The translations under genes and the position numbers were made by a program. The notes beneath the pieces are model-generated. The model saw only the letters and a program-made list of their open reading frames with translations, made no database searches and was not told where the DNA came from. Positions 33,401 through 45,998 of a stretch of DNA of 64,000 bases are shown here, one piece after another; positions within the stretch are counted from its first letter, which is position 1, and the number at the start of each line of letters is the position of its first letter. The stretch covers positions 6,520,515-6,584,514 of the forward strand of contig OZ234499.1 in the NCBI GenBank assembly GCA_965153455.1. The letters are read 5' to 3'. This DNA is from Sphagnum compactum. Taxonomy: Eukaryota; Bryophyta; Sphagnopsida; Sphagnales.

Positions 33401-34600
33401 CTCTCTTGGTCTACAGAACTTTGCTTTCTAATCCAAAAAAAAAATCAATTGGAAGCCAAAAAAAGATGTTTAATCCAACTCATCCGACCCAAAGGAGAGA
33501 AAATCAAAAATAAACACGATGATTGGGTCTCTAATGTAGAAAAAATCCAAATTAACACCCAACAACTATTATCAAACCATACCCAAATTTAAATGCCACC
33601 AAATGGATGGGATCCCATAATGAGATGAGTTTTAGCAGCAAAATAAAATAAAATGGCAATTTAAGAAAGATCAGATTTCTAATGCAGTGTGTAGCCAAGA
33701 AATATATATATATATAGAAGGTTGATTTAATTAACCAGAAAAATTTTAATATTTTTATTTGTATAAATCAGTGTGACAACAATTTAAAATTTGTAAATAA
33801 TATTTGGTTTTTAATCAAATTTGGCTAAATCTTTTTAGCGATGATAACCATTTTATCTACATCTTCTTATGGATGATTGCCACTTAGGTGTATCAAAAAA
33901 ATTCGTACAAAAATAACTGCTAGCCTACCAGGCAGGCAATCATGCCCTCATTCTTTAGACCATTATGGACTAGAAATGACATGGCTATGGCACCTCCTGG
34001 AAGCTGTAAGAAGAAGAAGAAGAAGAAAAGCAAGCAAGCAAGCAAGCAATGAAAGAAGCTGGTGATCGATCTTGTCTTCCAAAGAGTGTCATACATGGCC
34101 TGATCTTGCCAACTTCGCATGCACGGACGAAGTGCAGGCGAAGCGTTGAAATCCCAGAACCTTTCTTACTGCCCTTCATAGTACCGGGGCTGCTTCATCA
34201 GCAAGGTGCGGAATAATAATTATTAATTTTTTTGTCATTTACTTTTCATGATAAAAATAATAATATTTTACAAGTAGGCACTATACAAAAATAATGAAGC
34301 TAGTGTGATTGAGAGTTTCTTTAAGATTTTAGAACATGGCAGGTAGGTATTTTTCAGGAATTTTGGCAAATTCATAAATAAAATAATTAGCACCTAACCA
34401 GGCTATGTATAGGGTACTTAGGTACATACACATTGATGAGATCTAGTCATGTCAGCATGTGCATACTGCAATCCAACCCAGGAGAAAGAAATCTGTAACA
34501 CATACTCTCTAAGTACTTTCTTCTCTTCTCTGCCTTCTATGGAAGGTAGCAGCACTCATTTCTATTCGAATGAAATATATTGTATAAAACAGCAAAAAGA
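33401..34600. other. Intergenic stretch with an R3 fragment and microsatellites
   Basis: 33840-33905 matches the outer end of repeat R3 (GGATGATTGCCACTT, minus orientation). An AAG run and an AAGC run lie at 34009-34050 and a TA run near 33703. No gene recognised. Confidence 0.4.
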
Positions 34601-34628
34601 CATCTATCTATGAAGCAAGGTAGTTTGG
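34601..34628 (-). repeat. Truncated end of repeat R1
   Basis: CATCTATCTATGAAGCAAGG followed by TAGTTTG is the terminal segment of R1 as in copy D (52858). The match stops abruptly, so only one end remains. Confidence 0.6.
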
Positions 34629-36221
34629 TGCCTCTGTCCTACAGACGCATTGTGGGAACACCTTCTGAGCGGGTATAAGGGTTTGAGAATCAAAAGGTGG
34701 CTGAATGGATAAGGTTATGGGTTTGGGTGTAAATTTGTTATTGGCCCAAGCTAATGGATGGGCATGTGTAGATTTTGGGTGCAGCCATCCAATTGATGGG
34801 TTGTTTTGAAATCTACCCATCTACTTCTTGGGTTTTTTCTCAAAATATGAATGTTGGGTAACTGATTTAACCATGTCTCTATATCTTTTTATTCTTTTTG
34901 GGTTGTTACTTGCCTTTTTGTATCACGAGGTTTCATATCACTATGAAATGTAAAAAACAATTCATATGACTAATTTTTTAAACGAACTTTTTTTTGATAA
35001 ACATACAAATAAATCTCTTCAATTCCTTTAAATCTTACTAAAATGAGATTTGAAAAATTATGCAAGAATTGATTAAGATAAAACATGTCAATTTTAAAAT
35101 AAATATAAATTTTTAAATAAAATTCGCTTTTGAGATGTAAATGTTTTTAATTAATTTGATGTTATTTTTAAACCTTCAATAAGGCTTTGATGAAGATTTA
35201 ATAACAAAAATTATGCTGAAATTAATTTTTAATTAATTTAATTTAAAATGAATTTTTTTTGTATTGTTGCCTCCTTTTATGTTATAAAAATTTATTATTG
35301 CCCTAATGTAGTAGATATGCATGTATGATTTCAAGTTTTAACAAGCATGCATGGGGCAAACACAACTAGTTTATAAAGTTGGGTGTGGGTACAATGGGGT
35401 TTATAGGTGAAAATTTAGAGAAAGTAAAGCTGTTAAAGTTTTTTGTTTTTTCTCCTCTATTACGAGTTTGTTTTTTATTATGGGGTTTCAATAGGTATAA
35501 GGAGTGGATAATTCAATTAGATTGAAAAAATTGCAAGTTATAAGTGGAGCTTTAAAAAAAGGGGACGAAGGGTTAAGATTTCTTTTTCTTTTTCAAAAGG
35601 GTTTTTTTTGGGTGAGGACGGGACGATGGGGTAATTCCACCCCTTTCCAAAGGAGATTTTTTTTTAAGGATTGTGATAGGTGAAATTTTTTGGGGATGGG
35701 GATTAACCCAAAAGGTTGTTTCTTGGTTGGCATGGGAGGAAGAAGAGGAAGGTGGGATTTTTTAAAAAATTCAAGGGATTATTCTTCTGGTGGTGTGGGA
35801 TGGGGTGTTTGGAGGAAGTGGATGGGTTTTTTTCCTTTTCTTTTTTTTTTCTTTTGTGATATGGTGATTTAATGAAGATTTTTCCTCAAGAAAATATTTT
35901 TAAAAAATTAATATCTTTTTTGGGGGAATGGAAAAATTTCAACATAAATTTTTTATTTAAAAAATTTAACTAAAAGAACAAAAAATATTTTGTTTAAAAT
36001 TGAACACTTAATACATTTAACCAAAAAAAGAAAAAAAATCGATTTTGACTTTTTGTGTGTCTAAATTTTTTTATGTACATGATAAAAAAAAGTTGACGAT
36101 TAACAAATAATAATAATATATTTGAGTGAAATGAAAATAATGGTTAAATAATGGAGAAAAAAATTATGTATTAATATCTTTCAAATCTAGGTTGAAATAT
36201 TTAAAGTTCAGGTGTAAGCAT
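34629..36221. other. AT-rich and T/G-rich low-complexity intergenic DNA
   Basis: Contains GGTTTTTTTT-type runs near 35600-35850. No feature that can be supported. Confidence 0.4.
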
Positions 36222-36490
36222 GAAGTGCATAATTCAAATTCATAAGATGCCAAGGGTATTGATGTCTTGTTCATTATTAGACCACAATCTAACCACCAAA
36301 CCATGACTCATCAATATCCATGGTTAATGGTAGATATCTACCATAGTCAAAGATACTAAAAATCAATAATTAAAATTTATAAGATGTCAAGGGTATTGAT
36401 GTCTTGTTCATTATTAAATCATAATTTATCCACCAAACCATGGATATGATTTTTTATTGTTAAGCTGAAATCAACCATAGTCAAAGTTAT
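36222..36490 (+). repeat. Tandem duplication, 137-bp period, two units
   Basis: AAGATGCCAAGGGTATTGATG at about 36245 recurs with one change at about 36382. It is followed both times by TCTTGTTCATTATTA and an ACCACCAAACCATG-like block. It lies just upstream of the RPA-like remnant at 36801. Confidence 0.75.
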
Positions 36491-36553
36491 TTAAAGTTAA
36501 TATAAAATAGAAAAAGGTTTAAGGTTAGGTTTAAAGTTAGGTCTTTTGTCCCA

Positions 36554-36560
36554 TATAAAT
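36554..36560 (+). promoter_or_regulatory. Candidate TATA box upstream of the RPA-like remnant
   Basis: TATAAAT in a CCATATAAATATAAC context, about 240 bp before the first plausible ATG at 36801. The spacing allows a 5' UTR. Support is by position only. Confidence 0.3.
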
Positions 36561-36800
36561 ATAACATTGTATGTTTGTTGTCTTTCTTTTTTCGTAGCAA
36601 GAACAATGTGTTTAGTTTAAACTTTCACCATTTGTTGATTGTTTTCTTGTTTTTTTTGCAAATCTGTGGTTCTGCAAATGTATGTTTTGTCGTGTGCTTT
36701 TGTAACTTTTATTTTTGCCAAGTGCTACTTCATTCATTTGTTGTCAAATTCATTAAATGGTATATTTTTATTTTTATTTTACACAATAGCTATTGTTCCA

Positions 36801-38901
36801 ATGAAGGAAATTAAATTAGTTGATGCAGTGGATGATTTGGATTTCAAAATTAGAGATGTTGCATTTGAGGCAAATGTGTTCGATAGGTATGGCACCTTTG
36901 ATCGAATTGCAAATAGGAGCATGGAAAATCCAAGCTATGCATGTTTGCATTGTGATTTGTTGGACATGGCAACTCTGACCACAATCATTTTGAAGGTGAA
37001 ATCTCTTTATATAGAAATGCATGATCAACATTTGCATAAATGCATCTTTGTGAAGGTGCAAATTTTTTGCATTGAGTCAAAATCTAAAAGGGGTTTTGAA
37101 AAAGGTGACATGCATGTTGTCATCACAATTGAGTTGACAACCATCGTGTCATCAAATCTTGCATTCCAACCTAAGTTAATTCCCATGGTTTTTCACATGG
37201 ATTCCATTAAAAAACTCAGAAGTTATATTCAAAGTTGGAGGTCTATAACCATTGCTACCATCGTCATTGGTGTAAGCGGAGTAATGGATAGCAAAGGTGA
37301 AAAACAATTGTTGATTGTAGATGGAGAACATGAATTTAACCAAGACGTTCTTACACTTGGTAACAATTTCAGAATAGAATATGAATAACTTTTTGGGGCA
37401 TATAATGGAGGCATTATGTAATGGTTTTAATCAAGAATGTGACAACAACAACAAAAGGAAATCAATATTTGAGGGCACAACATTACAACTTTAACAAAGG
37501 TTGTTGATGAAAGTAATCGAGCTCACCTTCTATAATTACACAACAAATTATCAAGTGTTCAATATGCATTCAAAGAGGTAAATTTTTTTCCTTTCCTTTG
37601 CATCATTTTTATTTTTTTCAAATTTATACATAAAATATCAAACAAAACCTAATGTTCATCTCATGATCAACTATATTACAAAAGATAATGAAAAATACAA
37701 AAATCATGTAATGAAAAACAAATTTTTAAAGTGTTTTTTTTAATGTCAAAGAAAATTGGGTGTTCATTTAAATTTTTGAGGTGGTCCATTAGGTGGTCCT
37801 TGGCAATCCAGGATGGAAACCTCCTAGTGGCCACCAAGTACCAGGTCTCCAAGCAAAGAAAAACATTTTAAATCTATTTTCTATTTTATTTTCTTTTTCG
37901 CATGGAGACCTAGTGGCCACTAAGTTGTTTGACGTTGGACTACGAAAGATGGCTTGGTGGCCACTAAATCATTCGATGTTGGACTGCAAGGGACGACCTG
38001 ATGGCCACCAAGTTTCTTTTCTTTTTCTTTTTTGCTTAAAAACTTGGTGGCCACAAGCTATCCCTCGTAGTCCGGTGTCAAACGACCTAATGGCCACCAA
38101 GGTATCCTTCGCAATCTAGCATTGAATGACCTAGTGGCCACCAAGTCCCCATGCAAAAAATAATAATTTAATTTTTTCACTTGGAAACATGGTGGCCACC
38201 AAATCGTTCGACGCTGGACTGCGAGGGATGACATGGTGGCCATCAAGTCATCCCTCACAATCCAACGTCAAATGACCTAGTGGCCACTAGATTTCCAAGC
38301 AAAAAAATTTAAAAACATGGCCTAGCGGCCACCAGGTTGTCCTTTGTAATCTAGCATTGAATGACTTGGTGGCCACCAGGTCTCCAAATGAGAGAAAAAA
38401 ATGACTAGGTGGCGACCAAGTCATCCCTCGTAGTCCATATTTCCCTATGTTTATGTTCATCTTCATTTACCTTTTTCATTTCAACATATTGTATTTTTTT
38501 CCCTGGTGAATGAAGTGTTGTCCATACTTAACCCTACTGTGCCTCCATTTCAAAAAGTATGTGGAAATTGTCATGTAACAAATGTCACCATTTCTCCAAC
38601 ATGTGGTGTTTATTGTAATGTTTGTCATTCAAAATCAAAGGTTCAAAAATTAAGCTTTTTTCGTGGTTCCATTGCAACCAATGATGAACCTATGTTATTG
38701 ATTATTGAAGGCAAATCGTTTGAAGCAATTATGCATATGACAAAATCTGAATTCTTGGATTTCCTCTTCCAAAACAAGTTCAACTCCTCATTTCAATTCA
38801 CATTTAGGGTAATTTTGTTTGTTGAGCACATCTACCCTTGTTGGCTTTCAAGAAGACATCCAACAATTTATCCCACAAGCATAAACCAATTCGAAGGGTG
38901 A
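36801..38901 (+). pseudogene. RPA1-like single-stranded DNA-binding protein remnant
   Basis: Part 1 (36801-37578) begins MKEIKLVDAVDDLDFKI and includes the OB-fold-like stretch TIATIVIGVSGVMDSKGEKQ. After TAA at 37386 the frame degrades but still reads SSVQYAFKE. Part 2 (38506-38901) continues NEVLSILNPTVPPFQKVCGN with a CxxC...CxxC zinc-binding cluster (CGNC, then CGVYCNVC), as in the C-terminal domain of RPA1. Replication protein A binds single-stranded DNA, and RPA1-like proteins are carried by many plant Helitrons. The gap 37579-38505 starts GTAAAT like a splice donor. Its right edge (TTTTTTTTCCCTG) has a pyrimidine tract but CTG where CAG is expected, so it may be an intron with a mutated acceptor. 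Several stops make it a pseudogene. Confidence 0.75.
37785..38440. repeat. GTGGCCAC satellite, about 13 units of about 45 bp
   Basis: The core TGGTGGCCACCAAG (self-complementary in its centre) recurs near 37823, 37912, 37957, 38001, 38046, 38090, 38133, 38192, 38236, 38280, 38325, 38372 and 38410. Between cores lie CGTTGGACTGCGAGGGATGA or its reverse complement, so units occur in both orientations. The array can form many hairpins. It sits in the intron-like gap of the RPA-like remnant. Confidence 0.85.
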
Positions 38902-39540
38902 ATATTTGGGTGCTCCTTTGAGAATTATTCCTAATGATAATGTCCAATGGAATGTGAAACGCAAACTTTATTTTGTGGAATCAAAATCAATTTCTAAACA
39001 AAAACCCTCTTAGACATTAAAGTTGTTAACAATTTTTATGTGACCTTTCTATAGTTACCTTTAGTATACAAATAATCTATATATGTAGAAATTCATTATA
39101 TCAAAATTTTGGTTTAAATAGCCCATATTATATAATAATTTTCATCATTTTTTTCTACAGGAAAAGGAACGTTCTCATACATTAATTTCCATCAAATGCT
39201 GAAATTTTTCAATGTAAATAATTTCAATGTAAGCAGTTTTTCAATGCAAATAATTTTTCAATGTAAGTAGTTTTTCAATGAAAACAATTTTTCAATACAT
39301 GCAAATTTTTAATAAAAATATTTTCTAAATTAATTTCTTCTCAATGTTGGCAATTTTTCAATTTAAGTAATTTTTCCATCTAAATAATTTTCCAATCAAA
39401 AAAAAATTTTGATGCAAAGAATTTGCCAAAAAAAATTAAAAGTAAATACTTTTGAATGAGTTATCATCTTTTTTGAATGTGTTTATGTGGGAACCATGCT
39501 TTTGTTTATCTAGATATCCATTAAATTAAAGTTAATAATA

Positions 39541-40670
39541 ATGGAAACACCTTCATTAAATCTTGTTGATTCATCATTTGAACATTTATTGCATTCATAT
39601 CACCTTCATTTAATGTCAACATACAAACATGAAATAAGCTATTATCTTTTTTATTTTATATATTATTTATTGGATAATCATTTATCATCTCTTGAATTGA
39701 AGCAAAATAACATGGCACATTTAAATCAATGTTTATTATTGAATACAAAAAAAGCCCAACAATTTTGTATTTGATAATCAAATCCAATTTTTTTGTTTGA
39801 TTTGCATCAAGGCATGATCACAAATGAACATCAATATGTGACAAAAATGACATTAAATGCTAATATGGGAGGTTTGTGGGGAGATTTCACTATAATATTT
39901 TGGATAGTTGAATATTTATAAAGGCCAATTTACATTTGGAATAAAGTATCAAAACGCATTATGTTTTGATGTGGCATGGATTTTCAATCTATTTCTTTAC
40001 ATATAACATACAGTTCTTAACATTTTGAACCAATTTAATATGTTAATGGTCTATCTAATTTTTTGCCTACTTTACAAGTTAATGATTCCAAAGTTACCAT
40101 AGATTTAGATGATTTTTCATATCTTTCATAATCAATAATGCAACAACCACCTATTCAATTATTGTAATTAACTGCACATTTCATTGGAATGAAAATTTTG
40201 ATTATGCATTAATGGACATTTTGAAAAATAATTGGGATTCACCATTGGAGTATGTTATTTCATTGTTCAACACTTCTTGTAATACAAATATTACTAAAAA
40301 ACATAATCAATACTTACAAAAAAACTTGAAAAATAACACAAATGTTTGTGCCAATAAGATTTTGTTTAATCCTTTCACTTTAGTTCCCTTTATCAAAGTT
40401 TTTAAAAATCCCAAAATTCAAATGGAACACTCCCATTTGATTGTTGAGCCTAATGTAACACAAAAAATAAAAAGAGAATATTTTGATTGGGCACTTTATG
40501 ACAACAATATTTTTGAATTATTGGAGGTTTGTCCAAAATCTAAATTATTACGCAAGAATGTTTAAATTCATCAACATGTTTCCAAATATTAAAAGAACAA
40601 GATCACAAATTATGAATCACATGAAATATATATATATACTAAAAAATCACACGAATATTTCATAAAAGAC
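39541..40670 (+). pseudogene. OTU-like protease region of the Helentron
   Basis: About 39795-40130 reads, across stops, ITNEHQYVTKMTLNANMGG, LWGDFTIIFWIVEYL and then HFEPI before a stop and YVNG. A GGxWGD-like block followed by HFEPI resembles the C-terminal half of OTU cysteine proteases, where the His is catalytic. The N-terminal D-G-N-C block with the catalytic Cys was not seen, so the identification is partial. 40212-40565 is an open stretch (MDILKNNWDSPLEYVISLFN onward) of unknown function, which continues toward the Rep region across the inserted TIR element. Proteolytic activity is out of the question in this copy. Confidence 0.6.
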
Positions 40671-40800
40671 AAAGTTCAATTGTCATATGTTTAATGCATT
40701 TTAGAAAAAAATTAAAGAACCAATTCCCACACAACAACTTTTTGCAAAACATGATGTTCAACCAAATAAAATAGAATATAATGTTAATACAAAAGAAAAT

Positions 40801-41445
40801 GGATAAATGCACAAATGAGTGGCTCACTTTTTGTGACAGTTTTTTATTCCGGCACTACCCAATTTGTTTTATTGTGTCTTAGCAAAACATATAGTGTCAA
40901 ATTTTCCAATTAGGACTTGGTTTTAGATTATCAACTTGATTACAAGAACATATGTATAATCATTTCTTGAAAAAAAATCATTCACTTTTACCTATGGACT
41001 TTTGAAACTAAAAAATAAGGATTGGTCTATTGACTAGAAGTTTATAAAATTATGATGTTGACATAGAATTCCAATCCAAATGATTTGGAAAGATTAAGTA
41101 TGTCAAATTTTGTTATTTAAAGAACTCATATTTGAAAACCTTATCTTGAAAACTTTAACCATTTCATAGTATTGGACTTTTATGTCTCAAAATTGGCCCT
41201 TATTTTCATAAGTCCTTAATTGTTATATATTTTATTTGATTTGAATTTTATTTTCACCAAAGCCAAGGTTTTTGAGGTACCTAAGTGGGCTTCCATTAAA
41301 ATGGATTTGATTTTTTTTTATACATGGACTTTATTACAATTTAACCAATGTTACCAGATTAAAAATTCAATTTAACACTATAACATGGACTTTGTGTGGA
41401 CTATTTTTTTGTCCAAAAATGAGCCATTCATTAGTGCATATACCC
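40801..41445. mobile_element. TIR element family N1, copy 1 (645 bp), nested in the Helentron
   Basis: Left end GGATAAATGCACAAATGAGT; right end, reverse complemented, GGGTATATGCACTAATGAAT. The identical 4-mer AAAT flanks both sides (40797-40800 and 41446-41449). Helentron coding sequence can be followed on both sides. There is no open reading frame of note inside. The ends resemble those of 45993-46643, and both copies have a 4-bp flank repeat and nearly equal length. The superfamily is not assigned. Confidence 0.72.
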
Positions 41446-41569
41446 AAATATACATAATTCAATATACATTGACATTTATAATAAACAAATCCAAGATGTT
41501 CCCATAATTCCATGTTTTAGTTGTGAAAGTTTATGTTTTTAAAAACAACTTAAATGGTTTTCAAATCAA

Positions 41570-43910
41570 ATGTCAAGACAATTTTTTATATACTTTCAAA
41601 TTCAAATAGAACCTAGTTCAACATCATACATATGTACAAGTTGTTTACGTATTATTAATGAATATAAACCACCCTTATATCAAATACCAAATAAAATTTC
41701 TAGAAACAAAATTATTCGATTAGTCCAAAAATTAACACAATTAGAAGAACATCTTATTTCATCACGTCTTGCTTTTGCTCACATTTATAAACTCCAATGG
41801 TATGGGCAATATAAAATGCATGGTAGTGTTATTAATGTCCTTGCAAATGTGGATCAAATTTAATCAATATTACCACGTTTACCATATGATAGTGCAACAA
41901 TAGGTATGTTTCTTAAATAACATCTTGAATACAAATCACCTTATATGTCGAAATGTTTGTCGAAAGATGGTGATGGTCATTTTACGAGATTTAATTGAAA
42001 CACCATTATACAAAGATTTGAATGTTAACATTCATCATCAAAGGGCAAGTTTGTTTACTTTGCATATGAATGTTGAATCTCAAATTTCTACTTATAATAA
42101 TGCACCATCTAATAATTTTAATTCTAACAATGAAAAAATACATTATACACCAATAAATTCAATGATACATAATTTTTTAGATGTTTAAAAAAAATGGATT
42201 ATGAAAATATCATATATTCCATTGCCCCAAATCAAAATTTTCACCCTTTAAGTTTATTTTAAAATAAACATTCAGAAGAACTGAATTTTCCAACATTGTT
42301 CTATGGGCAACCTTGACAATTTTTTGAAGGTTTTTCATATCAATAAATAATTCAATGGGAATTATTTCATAAATTTAGGGATTTTTCAACAAATATTTCT
42401 AACCTTTTTTTTAAGTTGCCATAATTTCCATCCAAAAAGTCATAGGTTCTAGTCGGGTCCGAATACGAAAAGGAAAACTATGTGGAAAAACTTTAAAAGC
42501 TTATCAAGTACAAGATAAATCAAATTTAAATAAGATCTTCAAATCATATTTAGGTTATCGTGATTTGGAGGGTTTGCGTAATTCACCTAATTATTTTGAA
42601 AGGTTGCGAAAAAATTTATTTGCAATGATTCGACAATTTGGTCTTCCAACGTTCTTTGTCATTTTTACATTTGTTGAAAGATTATGGGATCTTCTCATTA
42701 AAGTTTTACACACATTACATGCTTCAAGATTAATCTCCCAAATAAAATAGAAGACTTCCAACTTGTTCATATAGTAGAATTAATATGAATTGACCTTGTC
42801 ACATGTGCAAGTTATTATGATCATAAAACATCTTGTTTTCGCAAACTTATCACAAAAGATCATTATCTTTTTGAGTATATTTCTGATTTTTTTTTCATCA
42901 TTAAATTCCAAAATCGTGGCAACGAACATGACCATGGACTTTTATGAATAGGAAATGCACCTATGTATGGAGTGCACACAAATGAAAAAATTGAACAGTT
43001 TGTAGATATGTATATTTCTTATGATGTATCATTATTACCAAACCCATTACAAAATGCACAACATCAACACACACGTACATGTAAGAAAAAAAAACCACGT
43101 TGTTTGTAAATTTCATTACCCATTACCTCTTATGCATGAAACAAAAAAATTTAGAATTTCTTTAAATAAATGGAAATTATAGATTTTCAAAACAATACTT
43201 CCAAACACAAGTAAACAAATTATTTCAATCTTTAAAATATTTTTTTAAAAATGATGATATATCATATTTTGAATATCTAAATTTTTTAAACCTTGATGAA
43301 AGTACATGTACATTAAGTTTGAGAAGTAAATTAACAAAGTTGCACATTTTTTTAAAACAAACTCCTAAAAACATAAAAACTAATGCATTTAGTATATGTG
43401 TTGCTCATTTGTGGTTTGCAAATACAAATATTCAATTTATCATGGATCCATATGTAGTCGCAACATATTGCACATCATATATGACAAAAATAGATAAATC
43501 AATAGCATCAAAACTACATTCTATCATAAAAAATGCATTGCAAATAATATAAATACAAATAAAAGAATTCAAAAGTTAGGTAATGTTTTTTAAAATGCCC
43601 AACAAATGGTTGCTCAACTTGGTGCTTACCTTGTGTTTTCCTTACCATTATATCATTCATTTCGAACATTTCAATCCATAAATACTTTTCCTTTTCAAAA
43701 ATGTGTTTGTGTGTTAAAATCACAAGTTGCATTAAATGAATTGGAACTAACTTCAACTGATATAATGTGTTCATTGATCATAGACAAATATATTAATCGT
43801 CCTAATCAATATGAATCGTTGTCATTAATAGAGTTTACTTTTTTTATAACATTAAAAAAATTAAGATTTCAAAACATTGCAAACCCAAAATTATTAGGTT
43901 TGTAATTATA
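41570..43910 (+). pseudogene. Helentron Rep (HUH nuclease) domain remnant
   Basis: The N-terminal part has a CxxC motif (YICTSCLRIINEY) and LTQLEEHLISSRLAFAHIYK, as in the region before Rep in Helitron replicases. The HUH motif is visible as FQNRGNEHDHGLL with His codons at 42927-42929 and 42933-42935. The Rep tyrosine motif is seen as YCTSYMTKIDKS (Tyr codons at 43466 and 43478). Rep nicks and rejoins single-stranded DNA during rolling-circle transposition. HDHGLL is followed by TGA where Trp (TGG) is usual. Many other stops and shifts separate the open pieces (41570-41863, 41925-42188, 42565-42750, 43319-43552, 43606-43905). Confidence 0.82.
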
Positions 43911-44075
43911 ATAAATATAAAGATGTTGAAAATTGGTTGAAAGAATAAGTTTTATTGTATTCACCATTTTAAAATTCTGGAAAACTTCCAACTTGGAACT
44001 AATGTACCATGACATGATGCATACTATCAACAACATGATGACATTTCTAAGATTAAATCTATTTTCAATTAACAA

Positions 44076-45998
44076 ATGCCATATCCAAATACAAAAGAAA
44101 TGGATGATTCAATAGATTCAAAATCAAAACCATTATGTTCAACTAACATTTGGATTGACGATGTAGATAATGAAGTAAATGATCCATGTCCTACAATCCC
44201 TGTAACAAACATAATCAATATTGAACATTATGATTTACAATCTAACTTTGTTATTCAATCATGTAATGGATCAAACAAAAAATCACAATTTTTAGAAGAT
44301 GAAAATTTCACAAAATCATCATATTCCATGATGATGGAAGAATTTGAATATCATAGTTTATTTAGACAATTAAATGAAGAACAAAGATTAATATTTGACG
44401 ATGTTATGCATAGAAAATAATTATACCCTGATACACCAATATGTTTTATTTTTGACAGGGGGTACTAGAATTGGTAAAACTTTTACATTGAAACTCATAA
44501 TTCAAGGATTATTACAATTATATAATCGAGACATATATTTTGACCTAACAAAAACCAAGGCTTTACTTATGGCATCAACAAATAAAACTACCTTCAATAT
44601 GGATGGTTTAATAATACATTCAACCTTGAACATACTTGTCCAACAATTTTTATATAGTTTACCAAACTTATCATCAAATTCATTAAATAAGCTTACATGT
44701 CGATATGAACAATTACAACTTGTTGTGATAGTGAACTATCACTTGTTGGTGCTAGAATGTTTACTGTTACAAATAATAGGTTAAGATCCATAAAACAAAT
44801 TCAAAACAATTTTTTTGGTGGTGTTGATGTTATCATGACAAATGACTTCTATCAAACACCCCCTGTGAGAGATAATTGTATCTTTCAAAATATCAAAGAT
44901 AATGTTAATGCACTAACACCAAATTTTTGGCAAACATATGTCAAATGTTATGAACTAAATAAAGTTATGCGACAATCTAATATGGTCTTTATACAAACTT
45001 TGAACAAATTTTGTACTACAATAAAAAATACAAAGGATATTAAATTTATAAATTCAAATTGTAATCAATGACCACCTAATAATTTTATTATTTTATATTT
45101 ATTTTATACAAATAAACTTGTGCAAAAACACAATGAAAATGTGTTCACTAACACATTAGGTCCCACGTTTATTTTCAAAGCAATGGACAATAACCATCAA
45201 TCATGCCCACCATCTTACAAATTTTCAAATGGTCTGGATAAAACTACGGGTTTGCATTTTACAATTAATATACAAAAAAATATGTTGGTTGAATTATATG
45301 TTGGTAATTATGCAACATTTGATGGTCTTGTGAATGGAGTTGATGGCATTTTTAAAGCATCAACAACATATTGTGAAAAAATCATTATATGGATAATGTT
45401 TCAGAATTATAAAATTGCACACTAATAAGAAAAAAAAAATAATCATTATTATGACAACAACATTGAATCAAAATGGACATCAATTAAACCTATCATCAAA
45501 GATATAAGAGTTGGCAAATTTCAATCATTTATCATAACAAGTATTCAATTTTCAATTCAACTTGTAACAACAAGAACCATTCATTGCTCTTAGGGATTAT
45601 CATTAGATGAATTGGTTTTTGATCCTACTAACATTAAAAAACATAGGTTAACATATATAACATTATCTCGCATTTAGACAAAAGAAAAACTATTTTTGTT
45701 AACTCCTCTCCAACATGAAATTTTTTATGTGGATCCAAAAATACATGTAGAAATGAATAGATTGAAAACAATTGCAACTTGGATACCATTAATTCATCAA
45801 TTAAAAAACTTACATAATTTTCATGTAATTATACAAGCCTTGAATACAACTTCTTTACGCCAACATTACGAAGACATCAATTATGGTCATAACTTTCAAA
45901 TGTCTCATATTTCATGTTTTATAAAAACAAGAATACACCATGCATCAATAAATGTGCACAAATTTATAAATTCATCGAAATATTCATATATTGGGTAA
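44076..45998 (+). pseudogene. Helentron PIF1-type helicase domain remnant
   Basis: Walker A is visible as GGTRIGKTFTLKL at about 44459. Walker B is present in a shifted frame as a DSELSLVGAR-like string near 44733. Further conserved pieces are FFGGVDVIMTNDFYQTPPVR (about 44809-44870), VKCYELNKVMRQSN and NYATFDGLVNGVDGIFKAS (about 45307-45363). The PIF1 signature normally read as a T-I-H-x-S-Q-G block appears with TGC and TAG replacing the Arg and Gln codons (about 45580-45597). The helicase unwinds DNA during transposition. Frames are open only in pieces (44076-44420, 44395-44784, 44757-45071, 45120-45425, 45696-45998). The last one is cut by the TIR element at 45993. Confidence 0.85.

Noticed and set aside
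37785-38440. CRISPR-like array of short repeats
   Set aside because: Units occur in both orientations, the intervening sequence is itself repeated, and the context is a plant transposon.
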